Below the pieces are notes generated by a model. The model did no database searches and was not told the origin of the DNA. It saw only the letters and a list, made by a program, of their open reading frames with translations. A stretch of 64,000 nucleotides of DNA from Modestobacter sp. DSM 44400 (lineage in GTDB: Bacteria > Actinomycetota > Actinomycetes > Mycobacteriales > Geodermatophilaceae), in the NCBI RefSeq assembly GCF_900107175.1, contig NZ_FNOZ01000001.1:372001-436000 (forward strand), read 5' to 3'. Positions 28,970 to 37,718 of the stretch are shown piece after piece (position 1 is the stretch's first letter; each line of letters begins with the position of its first letter). The position numbers were made by a program, and so were the translations under genes.

Positions 28970-29962
28970 TCAGCGCAGCCAGCGGGCGGCCTCGACCGCC
29001 CAATACGTCAGCACCGACCCGGCACCCGCGCGGCGGATGGCGGTGAGCGTCTCCAGGATGGCCCGCTCGCGGTCGATCCAGCCGTTCGCCGCAGCAGCCT
29101 CGACCATCGCGTACTCACCGCTGACCTGGTACGCGCTGACCGGGACGTCGACGGCCTCGGCCACCCGGCTGACGATGTCCAGGTAGGGCAGCGCCGGCTT
29201 GACCATAACGGCGTCCGCGCCCTCCGCGAGGTCCTGCGCGACCTCGCGCAGTGCCTCATCGGCGTTGGGCGGGTCCATCTGGTACGTCGACCGGTCGCCG
29301 AACTGGGGCGCACCCTCGGCGGCCTCCCGGAAGGGGCCGTAGAAGCCGGAAGCGTACTTGGCCGCGTAGGCCAGGATCGGCGTCTCGGTGAACGCGGCGC
29401 TGTCCAGACCGGCCCGGATCGCGGCCACCTGGCCGTCCATCATCCCGCTGGGGGCGATCACGTGCGCCCCGGCCCGGGCCTGGGCGATCGCCACCGCGGC
29501 GTAGCGGTCCAGTGTCGGGTCGTTGTCGATGACGCCGGCCGGGGTGACCACCCCGCAGTGCCCGTGGTCGGTGTACTCGCACAGGCACAGGTCGGCCATC
29601 AGGACCAGCTCGTCGCCGAGGTCGGCGCGTAGCTGCTGCAGGGCGACGTTGACGACCCCGTCAGCGGCGTCTGCCTGAGAGCCGGCGGCGTCCTTCTCCG
29701 CCGGGATCCCGAACAGCATCAGCCCGCTGATGCCGGCCTCGGCGGCCTCGTGCGCGGCCTTGCGCAGCGAGTCCAGCGAGTGCTGCACGACGCCGGGCAT
29801 GGAGTTGATCGGCACCGGATCGGGAATGTCCTGCTTGACGAAGACCGGCAGCACGAGGTCGGCCGGGGTCAGCCGGGTCTGCGCGGTCCAGCGGCGCATC
29901 GCCGGCGTCGAGCGCAGCCGCCGTCCGCGGGCGAACCCGGGGTTGGCACCCCCGCTGGTCAC
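28970..29962 (-). CDS. hemB: Delta-aminolevulinic acid dehydratase (porphobilinogen synthase)
   Basis: Condenses two 5-aminolevulinate molecules to porphobilinogen. The 330-residue product has the zinc-type Cys cluster DLCLCEYTDHGHCG near residue 125. Both active-site lysines are present, in AYAAKYASGFYGPFR (about 200) and VMVKPALPYLD (about 253). GTG start overlapping the hemD stop as GTGA. Confidence 0.97.
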   Translation of the reverse strand: MTSGGANPGFARGRRLRSTPAMRRWTAQTRLTPADLVLPVFVKQDIPDPVPINSMPGVVQHSLDSLRKAAHEAAEAGISGLMLFGIPAEKDAAGSQADAADGVVNVALQQLRADLGDELVLMADLCLCEYTDHGHCGVVTPAGVIDNDPTLDRYAAVAIAQARAGAHVIAPSGMMDGQVAAIRAGLDSAAFTETPILAYAAKYASGFYGPFREAAEGAPQFGDRSTYQMDPPNADEALREVAQDLAEGADAVMVKPALPYLDIVSRVAEAVDVPVSAYQVSGEYAMVEAAAANGWIDRERAILETLTAIRRAGAGSVLTYWAVEAARWLR

Positions 29963-31515
29963 TTCTCGCCCTCCCCCTCGGCCTCGGCCCGGCGGGCCTC
30001 GGCGAAGGCGGCGAGCGCATCGACCAGCGGCCCGACGGCGGCGGTCTCCGGCTGGACGTCGACCCGCAAGCCGAACTCGGTGGCGCTGGCGGCGGTGGCC
30101 GGGCCGATCACCGAGACCACCGTGCGGGCATGCGGCTTGCCGGCGATGCCGACCAGGTTGCGCACCGTGGAGGAGGAGGTGAAGCAGACCGCGTCGAAGC
30201 CACCGCCCTTGATCGCCTCGCGGACCGCGGCGGCCGGCGGCGCAGCGCGCACGGTTCGGTAGGCGGTGACGTCGTCGATCTCCCAGCCGCGGTCCTTCAG
30301 GCCCGCGGCGAGGGTCTCGGTGGCGATGTCGGCACGGGGCAGCAGCACCCGGTCGATCGGGTCGAACACGTCGTCGTAGGGCGGGAAGTCAGCGAGCAGA
30401 CCCTCGCTCGACTGCTCCCCGCTGGGCACGAGCTCGGGCACGATGCCCCACGAGCGGACGGCGTCGGCGGTCTGCTCGCCCACGCAGGCGACCTTGACCC
30501 CGGCGAAGGCGCGGGCGTCCAGGCCGAGCTCGGCGAACTTCTCCCGGACCGCCTTCACCGCGTTGGTCGAGGTGAACACGATCCAGCCGTACCGGCCGGT
30601 GACCAGGCCCTTGACGGCGCGGTCCATCTGGGCCGGGCTGCGCGGCGGCTCGACGGCGATGGTCGGCACCTCGACCGGGACGGCGCCGTAGGCGCGCAGC
30701 CGGTCGCTCATCTCGCCGGCCTGCTCCCGGGTGCGCGGCACCAGGACGCGCCAGCCGAACAGCGGGCGACTCTCCCACCACGACAGCTTGGCGCGCTTGT
30801 CGACCACGGCGCCGACGGTGGCCACGACGTTGCCGGACAACGCGTCCAGCCCGGCGGTCTTCTCGGCCACCGCGGACAGCTTCGCGACGACGCTCTTCTG
30901 CGCGGTGCCCGAGCCCTCGACGGTGACGACAACCTGGGTGTTGCCCGACAGGCCGCCCTCGACGAGCCCGGCGGCCACAGTGGGCAGCTGCTCGGCGGTG
31001 GCCTGCAGCACCAACGGGCTGCCGGTGCCGCTCGCGGCCGCGGCGAGCGCCCCGAGGTCGGGAGTCGCCTCCCCACCGGCCTGCGAGCGCAGGTCGGCCT
31101 GCACCGAGGCCGCCCCGATGGCCACGCCGGCGTACGCCGGCACGGCGGTGCCGACCGCGACGCCGGGCACGACGTCGAAGGGCACGCTGGTCCGGGTGAC
31201 GGCCAGCGCCTCCTTCACCACTGCGTCGGTGGTGAAGGGGTCACCGGCGACCAGCCGGACGACGGTGCTGCCGTTCTTCGCCGCGGCCACGGCGTTCTTG
31301 GCCACCTCGGCCGGCTCGCCGCTCACCGTGGTGAGCTCGAGCTCCGGGTGCCGGTCCCGGAGCGCCTCGACGAGCGCGCCGGAGACGTCGGGGTCGGCCA
31401 GCACCAGGTCGGCGGCCGCCAGTGCGGCGCTCGCCCGGGCGGTGAGCAGCTCCGGGTCGCCGGGGCCGGCGCCGACGAAGACCACTCGGCCGGTCTGCTT
31501 GCGTGAGCGCGTCAT
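29959..31515 (-). CDS. hemD: Uroporphyrinogen-III synthase with N-terminal methyltransferase-like domain
   Basis: A 518-residue fusion. Residues 8-250 have the SUMT/CobA fold start (VVFVGAGPGDPELLTARA, VVRLVAGDPF, VVPGVAVG), but the GRGGEE-type loop expected after GDPF is replaced by TTDAVVKEA, so methyltransferase activity is doubtful. Residues 260-500 are uroporphyrinogen-III synthase (GWRVLVPRTREQAGEMSDRL, IVFTSTNAV, LLPRADIATETLAAGL, VCFTSSSTVRN). The layout and much of the sequence match M. tuberculosis Rv0511. ATG start overlaps hemC by 4 bp. Confidence 0.93.
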   Translation of the reverse strand: MTRSRKQTGRVVFVGAGPGDPELLTARASAALAAADLVLADPDVSGALVEALRDRHPELELTTVSGEPAEVAKNAVAAAKNGSTVVRLVAGDPFTTDAVVKEALAVTRTSVPFDVVPGVAVGTAVPAYAGVAIGAASVQADLRSQAGGEATPDLGALAAAASGTGSPLVLQATAEQLPTVAAGLVEGGLSGNTQVVVTVEGSGTAQKSVVAKLSAVAEKTAGLDALSGNVVATVGAVVDKRAKLSWWESRPLFGWRVLVPRTREQAGEMSDRLRAYGAVPVEVPTIAVEPPRSPAQMDRAVKGLVTGRYGWIVFTSTNAVKAVREKFAELGLDARAFAGVKVACVGEQTADAVRSWGIVPELVPSGEQSSEGLLADFPPYDDVFDPIDRVLLPRADIATETLAAGLKDRGWEIDDVTAYRTVRAAPPAAAVREAIKGGGFDAVCFTSSSTVRNLVGIAGKPHARTVVSVIGPATAASATEFGLRVDVQPETAAVGPLVDALAAFAEARRAEAEGEGEK

Positions 31516-32573
31516 CGCGTGCTCCTGTTCCTGCCCCCGGAGGGGGTCGCTGCGGGTGTGTCGGGACGGTGGGGGTGGTGGTGGGGGGCGCTCACCGGCT
31601 GGCCGCCTTCAGACCGGCTGGCCGCCATCAGAGAGGCGGCGCCGCGGTCGAGCAGTTCGTCGGCCAGGGCGCGCCCCAGCTCGACGGCGTCCGACGCGGC
31701 TCCGGACGCCGAACCGCGAACGCCGTCGCTGCCGTCGAGCGCGGTGACCGAGGCGCGGAGGTAGAGCTCAGCGGTGCCGTCCTCGGCCTCGGCGAGCTCG
31801 GCGTAGGCGGCCACCGGGGCGCTGCAGCCAGCCTCGAGGGCGGTCAGCACCGCACGCTCGGCGGCGACGCAGGCACGCGCGGCCGGGTCGTCGAGGGAGG
31901 CGAGCAGGTCGCGGACCCGGGTGTCGTCGGTCCGGCATTCCACGGCCAGGGCACCCTGCGCGGGGGCCGGCAGCACCTGGATCGGATCGAGCACCTCGGT
32001 CACCGCCGACAGCCGGCCAAGCCGGGAGAGACCGGCCCGGGCCAAGACCACGGCGTCCAGGTCACCGGGGCCGTCCCCGCGCCCGGCGACGCGTCCCATC
32101 CGGGTGTCGACGTTGCCGCGGATCGGCACCACGCACAGGCCCAGGCCGAGGGCCCGCAGCTGGGCCATCCGGCGCGGGGCGCCGGTGCCAATCTGGGCGC
32201 CGGGCGGGAGCTCGCCGAGGGTGAGTCCGTCGCGGGCGATCAGGACGTCGCGGGGGTCTTCGCGCGGCGGCACCGCGCCGATCGTCAGGCCGGGGGCGGG
32301 CATGGTGGGCAGGTCCTTGAAGCTGTGCACCGCCAGGTCGACGTCCCCGGCGAGCAGGGCGTCGCGCAGCGCGGTCACAAAGACGCCGGTACCGCCGAGC
32401 TGGCTGATCGCGGCCTGAGAGCGGTCGCCGTACGTGCTGACGTGGACGAGCTCGACCGGGACGCCACTGGCGGCGGTGAGCGCGTCGGCGACGTGCTGGG
32501 ACTGGGTGAGCGCGAGCTGGCTGGCCCGGGTGCCCAGCCGCAGCGTCTGCCGTCGGACCTCGGTCTGCGTCAC
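31512..32573 (-). CDS. hemC: Hydroxymethylbilane synthase (porphobilinogen deaminase)
   Basis: Polymerises four porphobilinogens. The 353-residue product has the catalytic region HSFKDLPTMP near residue 83 and IRGNVDTRMGR near 150. The dipyrromethane-cofactor Cys is in LEAGCSAPVAAYAEL near 246. A 30-residue His/Pro/Ser tail follows domain 3. GTG start overlapping hemA, ATGA overlap with hemD. Confidence 0.96.
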   Translation of the reverse strand: MTQTEVRRQTLRLGTRASQLALTQSQHVADALTAASGVPVELVHVSTYGDRSQAAISQLGGTGVFVTALRDALLAGDVDLAVHSFKDLPTMPAPGLTIGAVPPREDPRDVLIARDGLTLGELPPGAQIGTGAPRRMAQLRALGLGLCVVPIRGNVDTRMGRVAGRGDGPGDLDAVVLARAGLSRLGRLSAVTEVLDPIQVLPAPAQGALAVECRTDDTRVRDLLASLDDPAARACVAAERAVLTALEAGCSAPVAAYAELAEAEDGTAELYLRASVTALDGSDGVRGSASGAASDAVELGRALADELLDRGAASLMAASRSEGGQPVSAPHHHPHRPDTPAATPSGGRNRSTR

Positions 32574-33970
32574 GAGACCTCCTCGCCGGCGCTGCGCAGG
32601 TCCAGCGCGGACAGCCGGGTGCCGGCCGGCAGCTCCGGGTCCACGGTGACCGCGTCGGACAACGTGGCGGTGTCGCCGGCGAGCCCCTCGCCGATGCCCA
32701 GGCCGAAGAGGGCCCGCAGCGCGTCGGCGTAGTCGGTGCCGCCCGGGACGCTGGCCAGCTCCTTCACCCGCACCGTCGGCTCGTGCAGCAGCTTGTCGAC
32801 CACCCGGCGCACCGTGCGGGCGATCTCGCTGCGCGCGCGGGCGTCGAGGTCGGGCAGCCGGGTGGACAGCCGCAGCAGCTCGGCGTCGACGACCTCGGCG
32901 GCCTGGCTGCGCAGCGCGGAGACGGTGGGCGCCACCGCGGCGGCCTGCCGCTCGGCGCGCAGCAGCGAGGTCTCCAGCTCGACCAGGGCATACGCGGCGG
33001 CGACGTCGTCGGCGGCGACGGAACCGGCGACCGGACGCCGGGGGTGCGCGGCCCCCTCGCCCTGCAGCATCGCCAGGTCGACCACGTGCACGCCGGGCAG
33101 GCCGGCGACCGCGGCCTCGACGTCGCGGGGCAGTGCCAGGTCCACGATGGCCAGCGGCCGGCCCTCGCGGCCGGCCATCGCCGCGGTGACGACCTCAGTG
33201 CCGATGACGGTGCCAGTCGCGCCGGTGCAGGTGACGAGCACGTCGGCGGCGGCCAGCTCGGCCGGCAGCTGCTCCAGGTCGGCCTGGTGGCCGCCGATGG
33301 ACTCCGCGAGCCGGGAAGCGCTGGCCGGCGTCCGGCTGCTGACGGTGACCTCGGCGCCACGGCGGGCCAGCGTGGTGGCGGCGAGTGCGCCCATGGACCC
33401 GGCGCCGACCACGAGCACCGGGCGCCCGGCCAGCTCGCCGAGCAGGTCGGTCACCCGGTCGAGGGCGACCGAGACGAGCGACGCGCCGGCCTTGTCGATG
33501 CCGGTCTCGGCGTGCACCCGCTTGCCCACGCGCAGCGCGCGCTGGGCGATCGGGTGCAGCTCGCGTCCGACGGTGCCCTCCGCCTGAGCGAGGGCGTAGG
33601 CCGACCGGAGCTGGCCGAGGACCTGGGTCTCCCCCACGACCATCGAGTCCAGGCCGGCGGCGACGGTGCACAGGTGGCCGATCGCCTGATCCTCGTAGTG
33701 GACCGTGACGTAGGGCGAGAGCTCCTCGACGGTCGCGCCGGCGTGCCGGGCGAGCACCCGGCTGACGTCGGTGACCCCGCCGTGGAAGCGGTCGACCTCG
33801 GCGAAGATTTCCACCCGGTTGCAGGTGGCCAGCACGATGACCTCGCTGACGTGGTCGCTGTCGAGCAGTTCGTGCAGCGCCTTGACGGTGTCGTCGCCGC
33901 TCATGCTGACCTGCTCGAGAAGGGCGACCGGCGCGGTCTGGTGGCTGATGCCGACGGCGAGCAGGCTCAT
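32570..33970 (-). CDS. hemA: Glutamyl-tRNA reductase
   Basis: First enzyme of the C5 route to haem: reduces glutamyl-tRNA to glutamate-1-semialdehyde. The 466-residue product has the catalytic Cys in VLATCNRVEIFAE (Cys50), GETQVLGQLRSAY near 115, the NADP fold VLVVGAGSMGALAATTL near 185, and the C-terminal dimerisation helix. A strong site, GGAGGTAGG, precedes the ATG. It follows rex by 31 bp, in the order rex-hemA-C-D-B known from Streptomyces. Confidence 0.97.
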   Translation of the reverse strand: MSLLAVGISHQTAPVALLEQVSMSGDDTVKALHELLDSDHVSEVIVLATCNRVEIFAEVDRFHGGVTDVSRVLARHAGATVEELSPYVTVHYEDQAIGHLCTVAAGLDSMVVGETQVLGQLRSAYALAQAEGTVGRELHPIAQRALRVGKRVHAETGIDKAGASLVSVALDRVTDLLGELAGRPVLVVGAGSMGALAATTLARRGAEVTVSSRTPASASRLAESIGGHQADLEQLPAELAAADVLVTCTGATGTVIGTEVVTAAMAGREGRPLAIVDLALPRDVEAAVAGLPGVHVVDLAMLQGEGAAHPRRPVAGSVAADDVAAAYALVELETSLLRAERQAAAVAPTVSALRSQAAEVVDAELLRLSTRLPDLDARARSEIARTVRRVVDKLLHEPTVRVKELASVPGGTDYADALRALFGLGIGEGLAGDTATLSDAVTVDPELPAGTRLSALDLRSAGEEVS

Positions 33971-34001
33971 CGACCTACCTCCGGTGCAGGAGCGGAGCGC
34001 C

Positions 34002-34694
34002 TCATCGCTGCGCTCCCAGTGCCGCGGGGACCGGCACGGTCACCGGCGGGCGGCCACCGTCACGCTGTTGGTCCAGGAAGGCCAGCACCTGCAGCTCCAC
34101 GGACAGGTCCACCTTCCGGACGTCGACGCCCCCGGGGACCGTCAACGCCACCGGAGCGAAGTTCAAGATGCTCCTCACCCCGGCGGCGACCAGCCGGTCA
34201 CAGACCGACTGGGCGACCTCGGCCGGTGTCGTGATGACCCCGATGGCCGCCTCGGTGTCGGCGACGACGCTCTCCAGGTCCGCGATCGGGCGGACCGTGC
34301 AGCCGCCGACCCGGTCGCCGACCCGCTCCGGGTCGGCGTCCAGCAGGCCGACGAACTGGAAGCCCCGGCTGGCGAAGCCGGCGTAGTCGGCCAGCGCCGC
34401 TCCGAGCCGGCCGATGCCGACCAGCACGCAGGGCCGGGACCGCTCCCCGCCCAGCGCCGCGGTCAGCCGCTCCCGCAGGCCGGACACCGAGTACCCGACG
34501 CCCCGCACACCGCAGGGGCCCAGGTAGGACAGATCCTTGCGCAGGCCTGCGGGGTTGACCCCGGCGGCAGCGGCCAGCTCGCCGGAGGACACGTGGCCGC
34601 AGCCGTCGCCGGCGAGGCCGGCCAGCACCCGGAGGTACACGGCCAGCCGGGCAACGGTGGCCTCCGGGATGATCCGGGGCCGCGACTCAGTCAC
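34002..34694 (-). CDS. rex: Redox-sensing transcriptional repressor Rex
   Basis: Dimeric repressor that binds DNA when NADH/NAD is low and releases it on NADH binding. The 230-residue product has an N-terminal winged HTH (about 10-75, with IPEATVARLAVYLRVL and VNPAGLRKDLSYLG), a Rossmann domain with VLVGIGRLGAALADY (Gly-x-Gly-x2-Gly) and a C-terminal swapped helix. The GTG at 34694 has GGAG eight bases upstream; the longer frame (to 34853) runs over the promoter. A Rex-like operator lies in its own promoter, implying autoregulation. Confidence 0.95.
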   Translation of the reverse strand: MTESRPRIIPEATVARLAVYLRVLAGLAGDGCGHVSSGELAAAAGVNPAGLRKDLSYLGPCGVRGVGYSVSGLRERLTAALGGERSRPCVLVGIGRLGAALADYAGFASRGFQFVGLLDADPERVGDRVGGCTVRPIADLESVVADTEAAIGVITTPAEVAQSVCDRLVAAGVRSILNFAPVALTVPGGVDVRKVDLSVELQVLAFLDQQRDGGRPPVTVPVPAALGAQR

Positions 34695-34788
34695 CAGCAG
34701 ACTCCACAGCGATCCGAACACGGCCCGGCGGGTCGCCGGGGCGTTCGGGAGACTTCGACGGCGCGGGCGCGGCTGGCCCGGCAATGCC

Positions 34789-34817
34789 ACGGTAACCGCT
34801 TGTGAACGCAGGTACAA
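34789..34817 (-). promoter_or_regulatory. rex-hem promoter with overlapping Rex half-operator
   Basis: On the minus strand, -35 TTGTAC (34817-34812) and -10 TACCGT (34794-34789) are exactly 17 bp apart. The spacer contains a perfect Rex half-site TTCACAA (34806-34800). The other half (TTGTACC) matches four of seven arm positions. The layout suggests weaker Rex control than at menJ. Confidence 0.65.
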
Positions 34818-34895
34818 AGTCGCCGACCGCGCCCACGCAGGTCGAGCGGTCACGCTGTGTCCGACGACACCCTGAGGATGCCCTTCCGCCGGTGT

Positions 34896-35141
34896 TCAGG
34901 CGGTGCCGAGGTCCCTGCGCAGCCGGTCGACGTCGACGGTGAAGTAGCTGTGCTCGCGACCGTCGAGCAGGACCACCGGCACCCGGTCGCCGTACTCGGT
35001 GCGCAGCTCGTCCTCGGCGTCCACGTCGACCAGCTGCGGGGTGAGGCCCGCCTCGGCGCCCAGCCGGGTCACCGTCTCGGCGGCCACCTCGCACAGGTGA
35101 CAGCCGGCCCGGGTGAGCAGTTGCAGCCGCGCCTCAGACAT
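34896..35141 (-). CDS. Glutaredoxin-like small thiol protein
   Basis: 81 residues with a thioredoxin-like fold: LQLLTRAGCHLCEVAAE carries the Cys-x2-Cys pair near residue 14, VPVVLLDG the cis-Pro strand, and the end is FTVDVDRLRRDLG. Similar to the M. tuberculosis Rv0508 protein found beside hemA. The ATG at 35141 is 8 bp inside the end of the acyl-CoA ligase gene. In a mycothiol organism it may act as a mycoredoxin-like reductase, though that is inference. Confidence 0.85.
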   Translation of the reverse strand: MSEARLQLLTRAGCHLCEVAAETVTRLGAEAGLTPQLVDVDAEDELRTEYGDRVPVVLLDGREHSYFTVDVDRLRRDLGTA

Positions 35142-36750
35142 CGGAGGTCTTCCCGCCGTCCTGCTGCTCGGCGGCGGCCGCCGCGGCCGCGGCCCGCTCC
35201 AGCCCCAGTTCGCGCAGCCGGGCGCGGCTGACCTTGCCAGCCAGCGAGTGCGGCAGCTCGGTGACGAAGTGCACGCCGGTGGGCACCTTGAACCGGGCGA
35301 GCGACGCGGCGGCGTGCTCGCGCAGCTCGGCGTCGGTGACGGTGGCTTCCGGCGTCCGGACGACGACGGCGTGCACCGCCTCACCGGTGCGGGCGTCGGG
35401 CACCCCGATGACCGCGCTCTCGGCCACGCCGGGATGGGTGTCGAGCACCCGCTCCACCTCTCCGGGGTAGACGTTGAAGCCGCTGACCAGCACCAGGTCG
35501 CGGCGCCGGTCGACCAGCCGGAGGTCACCGTCGGCGTCGCGGTAGGCGATGTCCCCGGTCAGCAGCCAGCCGTCGGCGTCCGGCCCGTCGGCGCCGTCGG
35601 GCCAGTACCCGGCGAACAGGTTGGGGCCGCGGGCGCACAGCTCGCCGGCGGAGTCGGGGTCGTCGTCGCCGAACGGGTCGCCGAAGACGTCGTTGCGGAC
35701 CCGGCTGCCCGGGTCGGGCCCGGCGGCCGGCCCGCCCGCGGTGTCCCGCAGGACCAGCTCCACACCCGGCAGCGGACCCCCGATGCACTCCGGCTTGGCG
35801 CGGCCGGTGGCCAGCGTGCTGGCCAGGACCGGCGAGGCCTCGGTGAGCCCGTAGCCCTCCCAGACCGTCACGGCGGCCCGGTCCCGCATGCCGGCGAAGA
35901 CCTCACCAGGCAGCGGCGCCGCGCCACAGGACGCCATGTGCACGGCGGCGAACGCGCGGCGCAGGGCGGCGTCGCTGCCCGCGGCGGTGGCCGAGGCCAG
36001 CCAGGCGGCGTACATCGGTGGCGCCCCCGGGACGGCGGTGACCTCCTCCTCGGCCATCAGCCGCAGGGCCGCCACCGGGTCGAACTCCTCCACCAGCAGG
36101 GCGCACGCACCGGTGGCCGCGACCAGGCCCAGCCCGGCGTTGAAGCCGTAGACGTGGAACAGCGGCAGGACGAGCAGCACCCGGTCACCGGCGCGCACCG
36201 GAGGCGGCTCCATCGTCAGACACTGCCGCTGGTTGGCCAGCAGCGCGGCATGGGTCAGCATCGCGCCGCGCGGCCGGCCCGTCGTCCCGCTCGTGTACGC
36301 CAGCAGGGCCAGGACCTGCGGGTCGTCCGGAGCTGCCGGCGGCGGGCCGTCGCCCGCGGGCGGACCGGCGCAGACCGGCACGCCGGCGATCGGGACGCGC
36401 CCCGGAGCGGCCACCAGCAGCCGGGCGCCGGAATCGGTGAGCAGGTGGCTGACCTCGGGGTCGGTGTAGGCGGTGTTGACCGGGACGACGACCAGCCCAG
36501 CGCGCATCGCCCCGACCGTGGCCACCACCCAGTCGACGCCGTTGCGGAGCTGCACGGCCACCCGGTCGCCGGCCGACAGCCCCTCCGCCGCGTAGCCGGC
36601 GGCCGCGCGGTCGACCAGCGCGTCGAGCTCGGCCCAGTTGAGCCGCCGCTCGCCGTGTACCAGCGCGGGGGCCGCTCCGGCCCGTTCCGCGGCGCGACGG
36701 ACGAGGCCGTCGAAGGTCCGGGCGTTCCCCTCGGGCGCGCCAGCGGTCAC
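35134..36750 (-). CDS. AMP-dependent acyl-CoA synthetase (fatty-acid-CoA ligase type)
   Basis: The 538-residue ANL-superfamily enzyme has the P-loop LLAYTSGTTGRPRGAMLTH near residue 150, VWEGYGLTEASPV near 290, GWLLTGDIAYRDADG near 400, the hinge DLVLVSGFNVYPGEVE, and the catalytic C-terminal Lys in SLAGKVSRARLREL. The substrate is probably a medium- or long-chain acid but cannot be fixed by sight. The GTG at 36750 has GGAGG five bases upstream. The C-terminal tail is Ala-rich. Confidence 0.9.
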   Translation of the reverse strand: MTAGAPEGNARTFDGLVRRAAERAGAAPALVHGERRLNWAELDALVDRAAAGYAAEGLSAGDRVAVQLRNGVDWVVATVGAMRAGLVVVPVNTAYTDPEVSHLLTDSGARLLVAAPGRVPIAGVPVCAGPPAGDGPPPAAPDDPQVLALLAYTSGTTGRPRGAMLTHAALLANQRQCLTMEPPPVRAGDRVLLVLPLFHVYGFNAGLGLVAATGACALLVEEFDPVAALRLMAEEEVTAVPGAPPMYAAWLASATAAGSDAALRRAFAAVHMASCGAAPLPGEVFAGMRDRAAVTVWEGYGLTEASPVLASTLATGRAKPECIGGPLPGVELVLRDTAGGPAAGPDPGSRVRNDVFGDPFGDDDPDSAGELCARGPNLFAGYWPDGADGPDADGWLLTGDIAYRDADGDLRLVDRRRDLVLVSGFNVYPGEVERVLDTHPGVAESAVIGVPDARTGEAVHAVVVRTPEATVTDAELREHAAASLARFKVPTGVHFVTELPHSLAGKVSRARLRELGLERAAAAAAAAEQQDGGKTSDV

Positions 36751-36898
36751 CGGTACCTCCAGGAGTGCGCGGCCGACGGGGCCACGCGTGGACGCAGCGG
36801 CACGATGTTGTCACCATGGGCTCCGGCCCGCAGCGTGCGTCGTTCGCGCGGTGGTCCGAGCCGGGGGCTCGGGGGGCGGACAAGGAGGTCGATACCGC

Positions 36899-37669
36899 AT
36901 GACCCGTCCGCGGCCCGTGGCGTCCCGGGCTGCCTCGGACACGTCGGAGCGGGGGACGATCCGGCCGGTACCCACCCCCCGGGTGGGTCCGCAGGCGCCC
37001 GCCGGTCGGCGGCCCAGCCCGCGGCCGCGGCCGGCCCCCGAGGCCGGGCCCGCGCCGGCGCCCGACCCGTCCCCGGCGGTCGTCGAGCCGCAGCCGGCTG
37101 AGGTCGCCGCCGACGACGCCGAGCAGGTCGCGGTCTGGGAGCTGGTCCGCCGCGCCCAGACCGGTGACGCGGAGGGCTTCGGTCAGCTCTACGACCGCTA
37201 CGTCGACGTGGTGTTCCGGTTCCTCTACCACCGGGTCGGTGACTCGGCGACGGCCGAGGACTTCACCAGCGAGACCTTCGTCCGCGCGCTGCGCCGGATC
37301 GACTCGCTGACCTTCCAGGGCCGCGACGTCGGCGCCTGGCTGATCACGATCGCCCGCAACATCGTGCTCGACCACGTGAAGAGCAGCCGGTACCGGCTGG
37401 AGGTCACTACGGCCGACATGCGGGACGCCGACCGGGCCACCGACGGCCCCGAGGACGCCGTCCTGCAGGGCCTCACCAACGCCGAACTCCTCGCCGGGGT
37501 CGCCCAGCTGTCCGACGAGCAGCGCGAGTGCGTGGTGCTGCGGTTCCTGCAGGACCTGTCGGTGGCCGAGACAGCCGCCGCGATGGGCAAGAAGGACGGC
37601 GCGGTCAAGGCGCTGCAGCACCGGGCCGTGCGGCGGCTGGCCACCCTGCTGCCGGAGGGGCTGCTGTGA
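36899..37669 (+). CDS. ECF RNA polymerase sigma factor, BldN-like
   Basis: 256 residues: a Pro/Arg-rich leader of about 75 residues, sigma region 2 (FGQLYDRYVDVVFRFLYHRVG, TSETFVRALRRI, AWLITIARNIVLDHVKSSR) and region 4 (LSDEQRECVVLRFLQDLSV, AAAMGKKDGAVKALQHRAVRRL). The wording of both regions is very close to Streptomyces BldN, which controls sporulation and chaplin genes. An RsbN-like gene follows, as in Streptomyces. The ATG has AAGGAGGT nine bases upstream. An upstream hairpin (CCGAGCC at 36856-36862, GGCTCGG at 36866-36872) lies in the leader. Confidence 0.9.
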   Translation: MTRPRPVASRAASDTSERGTIRPVPTPRVGPQAPAGRRPSPRPRPAPEAGPAPAPDPSPAVVEPQPAEVAADDAEQVAVWELVRRAQTGDAEGFGQLYDRYVDVVFRFLYHRVGDSATAEDFTSETFVRALRRIDSLTFQGRDVGAWLITIARNIVLDHVKSSRYRLEVTTADMRDADRATDGPEDAVLQGLTNAELLAGVAQLSDEQRECVVLRFLQDLSVAETAAAMGKKDGAVKALQHRAVRRLATLLPEGLL

Positions 37670-37694
37670 CCGCCGGGCCGGCTGGTGTCCCCGC

Positions 37695-37710
37695 GCCGGT
37701 AATTACCGGC
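37695..37710. promoter_or_regulatory. 16-bp perfect palindrome between sigma and anti-sigma genes
   Basis: GCCGGTAATTACCGGC is fully self-complementary with an AT core, which stands out in this GC-rich DNA. It lies 9 bp upstream of the sigma-BldN-type promoter, a good position for an activator or repressor. The binding protein is unknown. Confidence 0.5.
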
Positions 37711-37718
37711 CGGTACCC

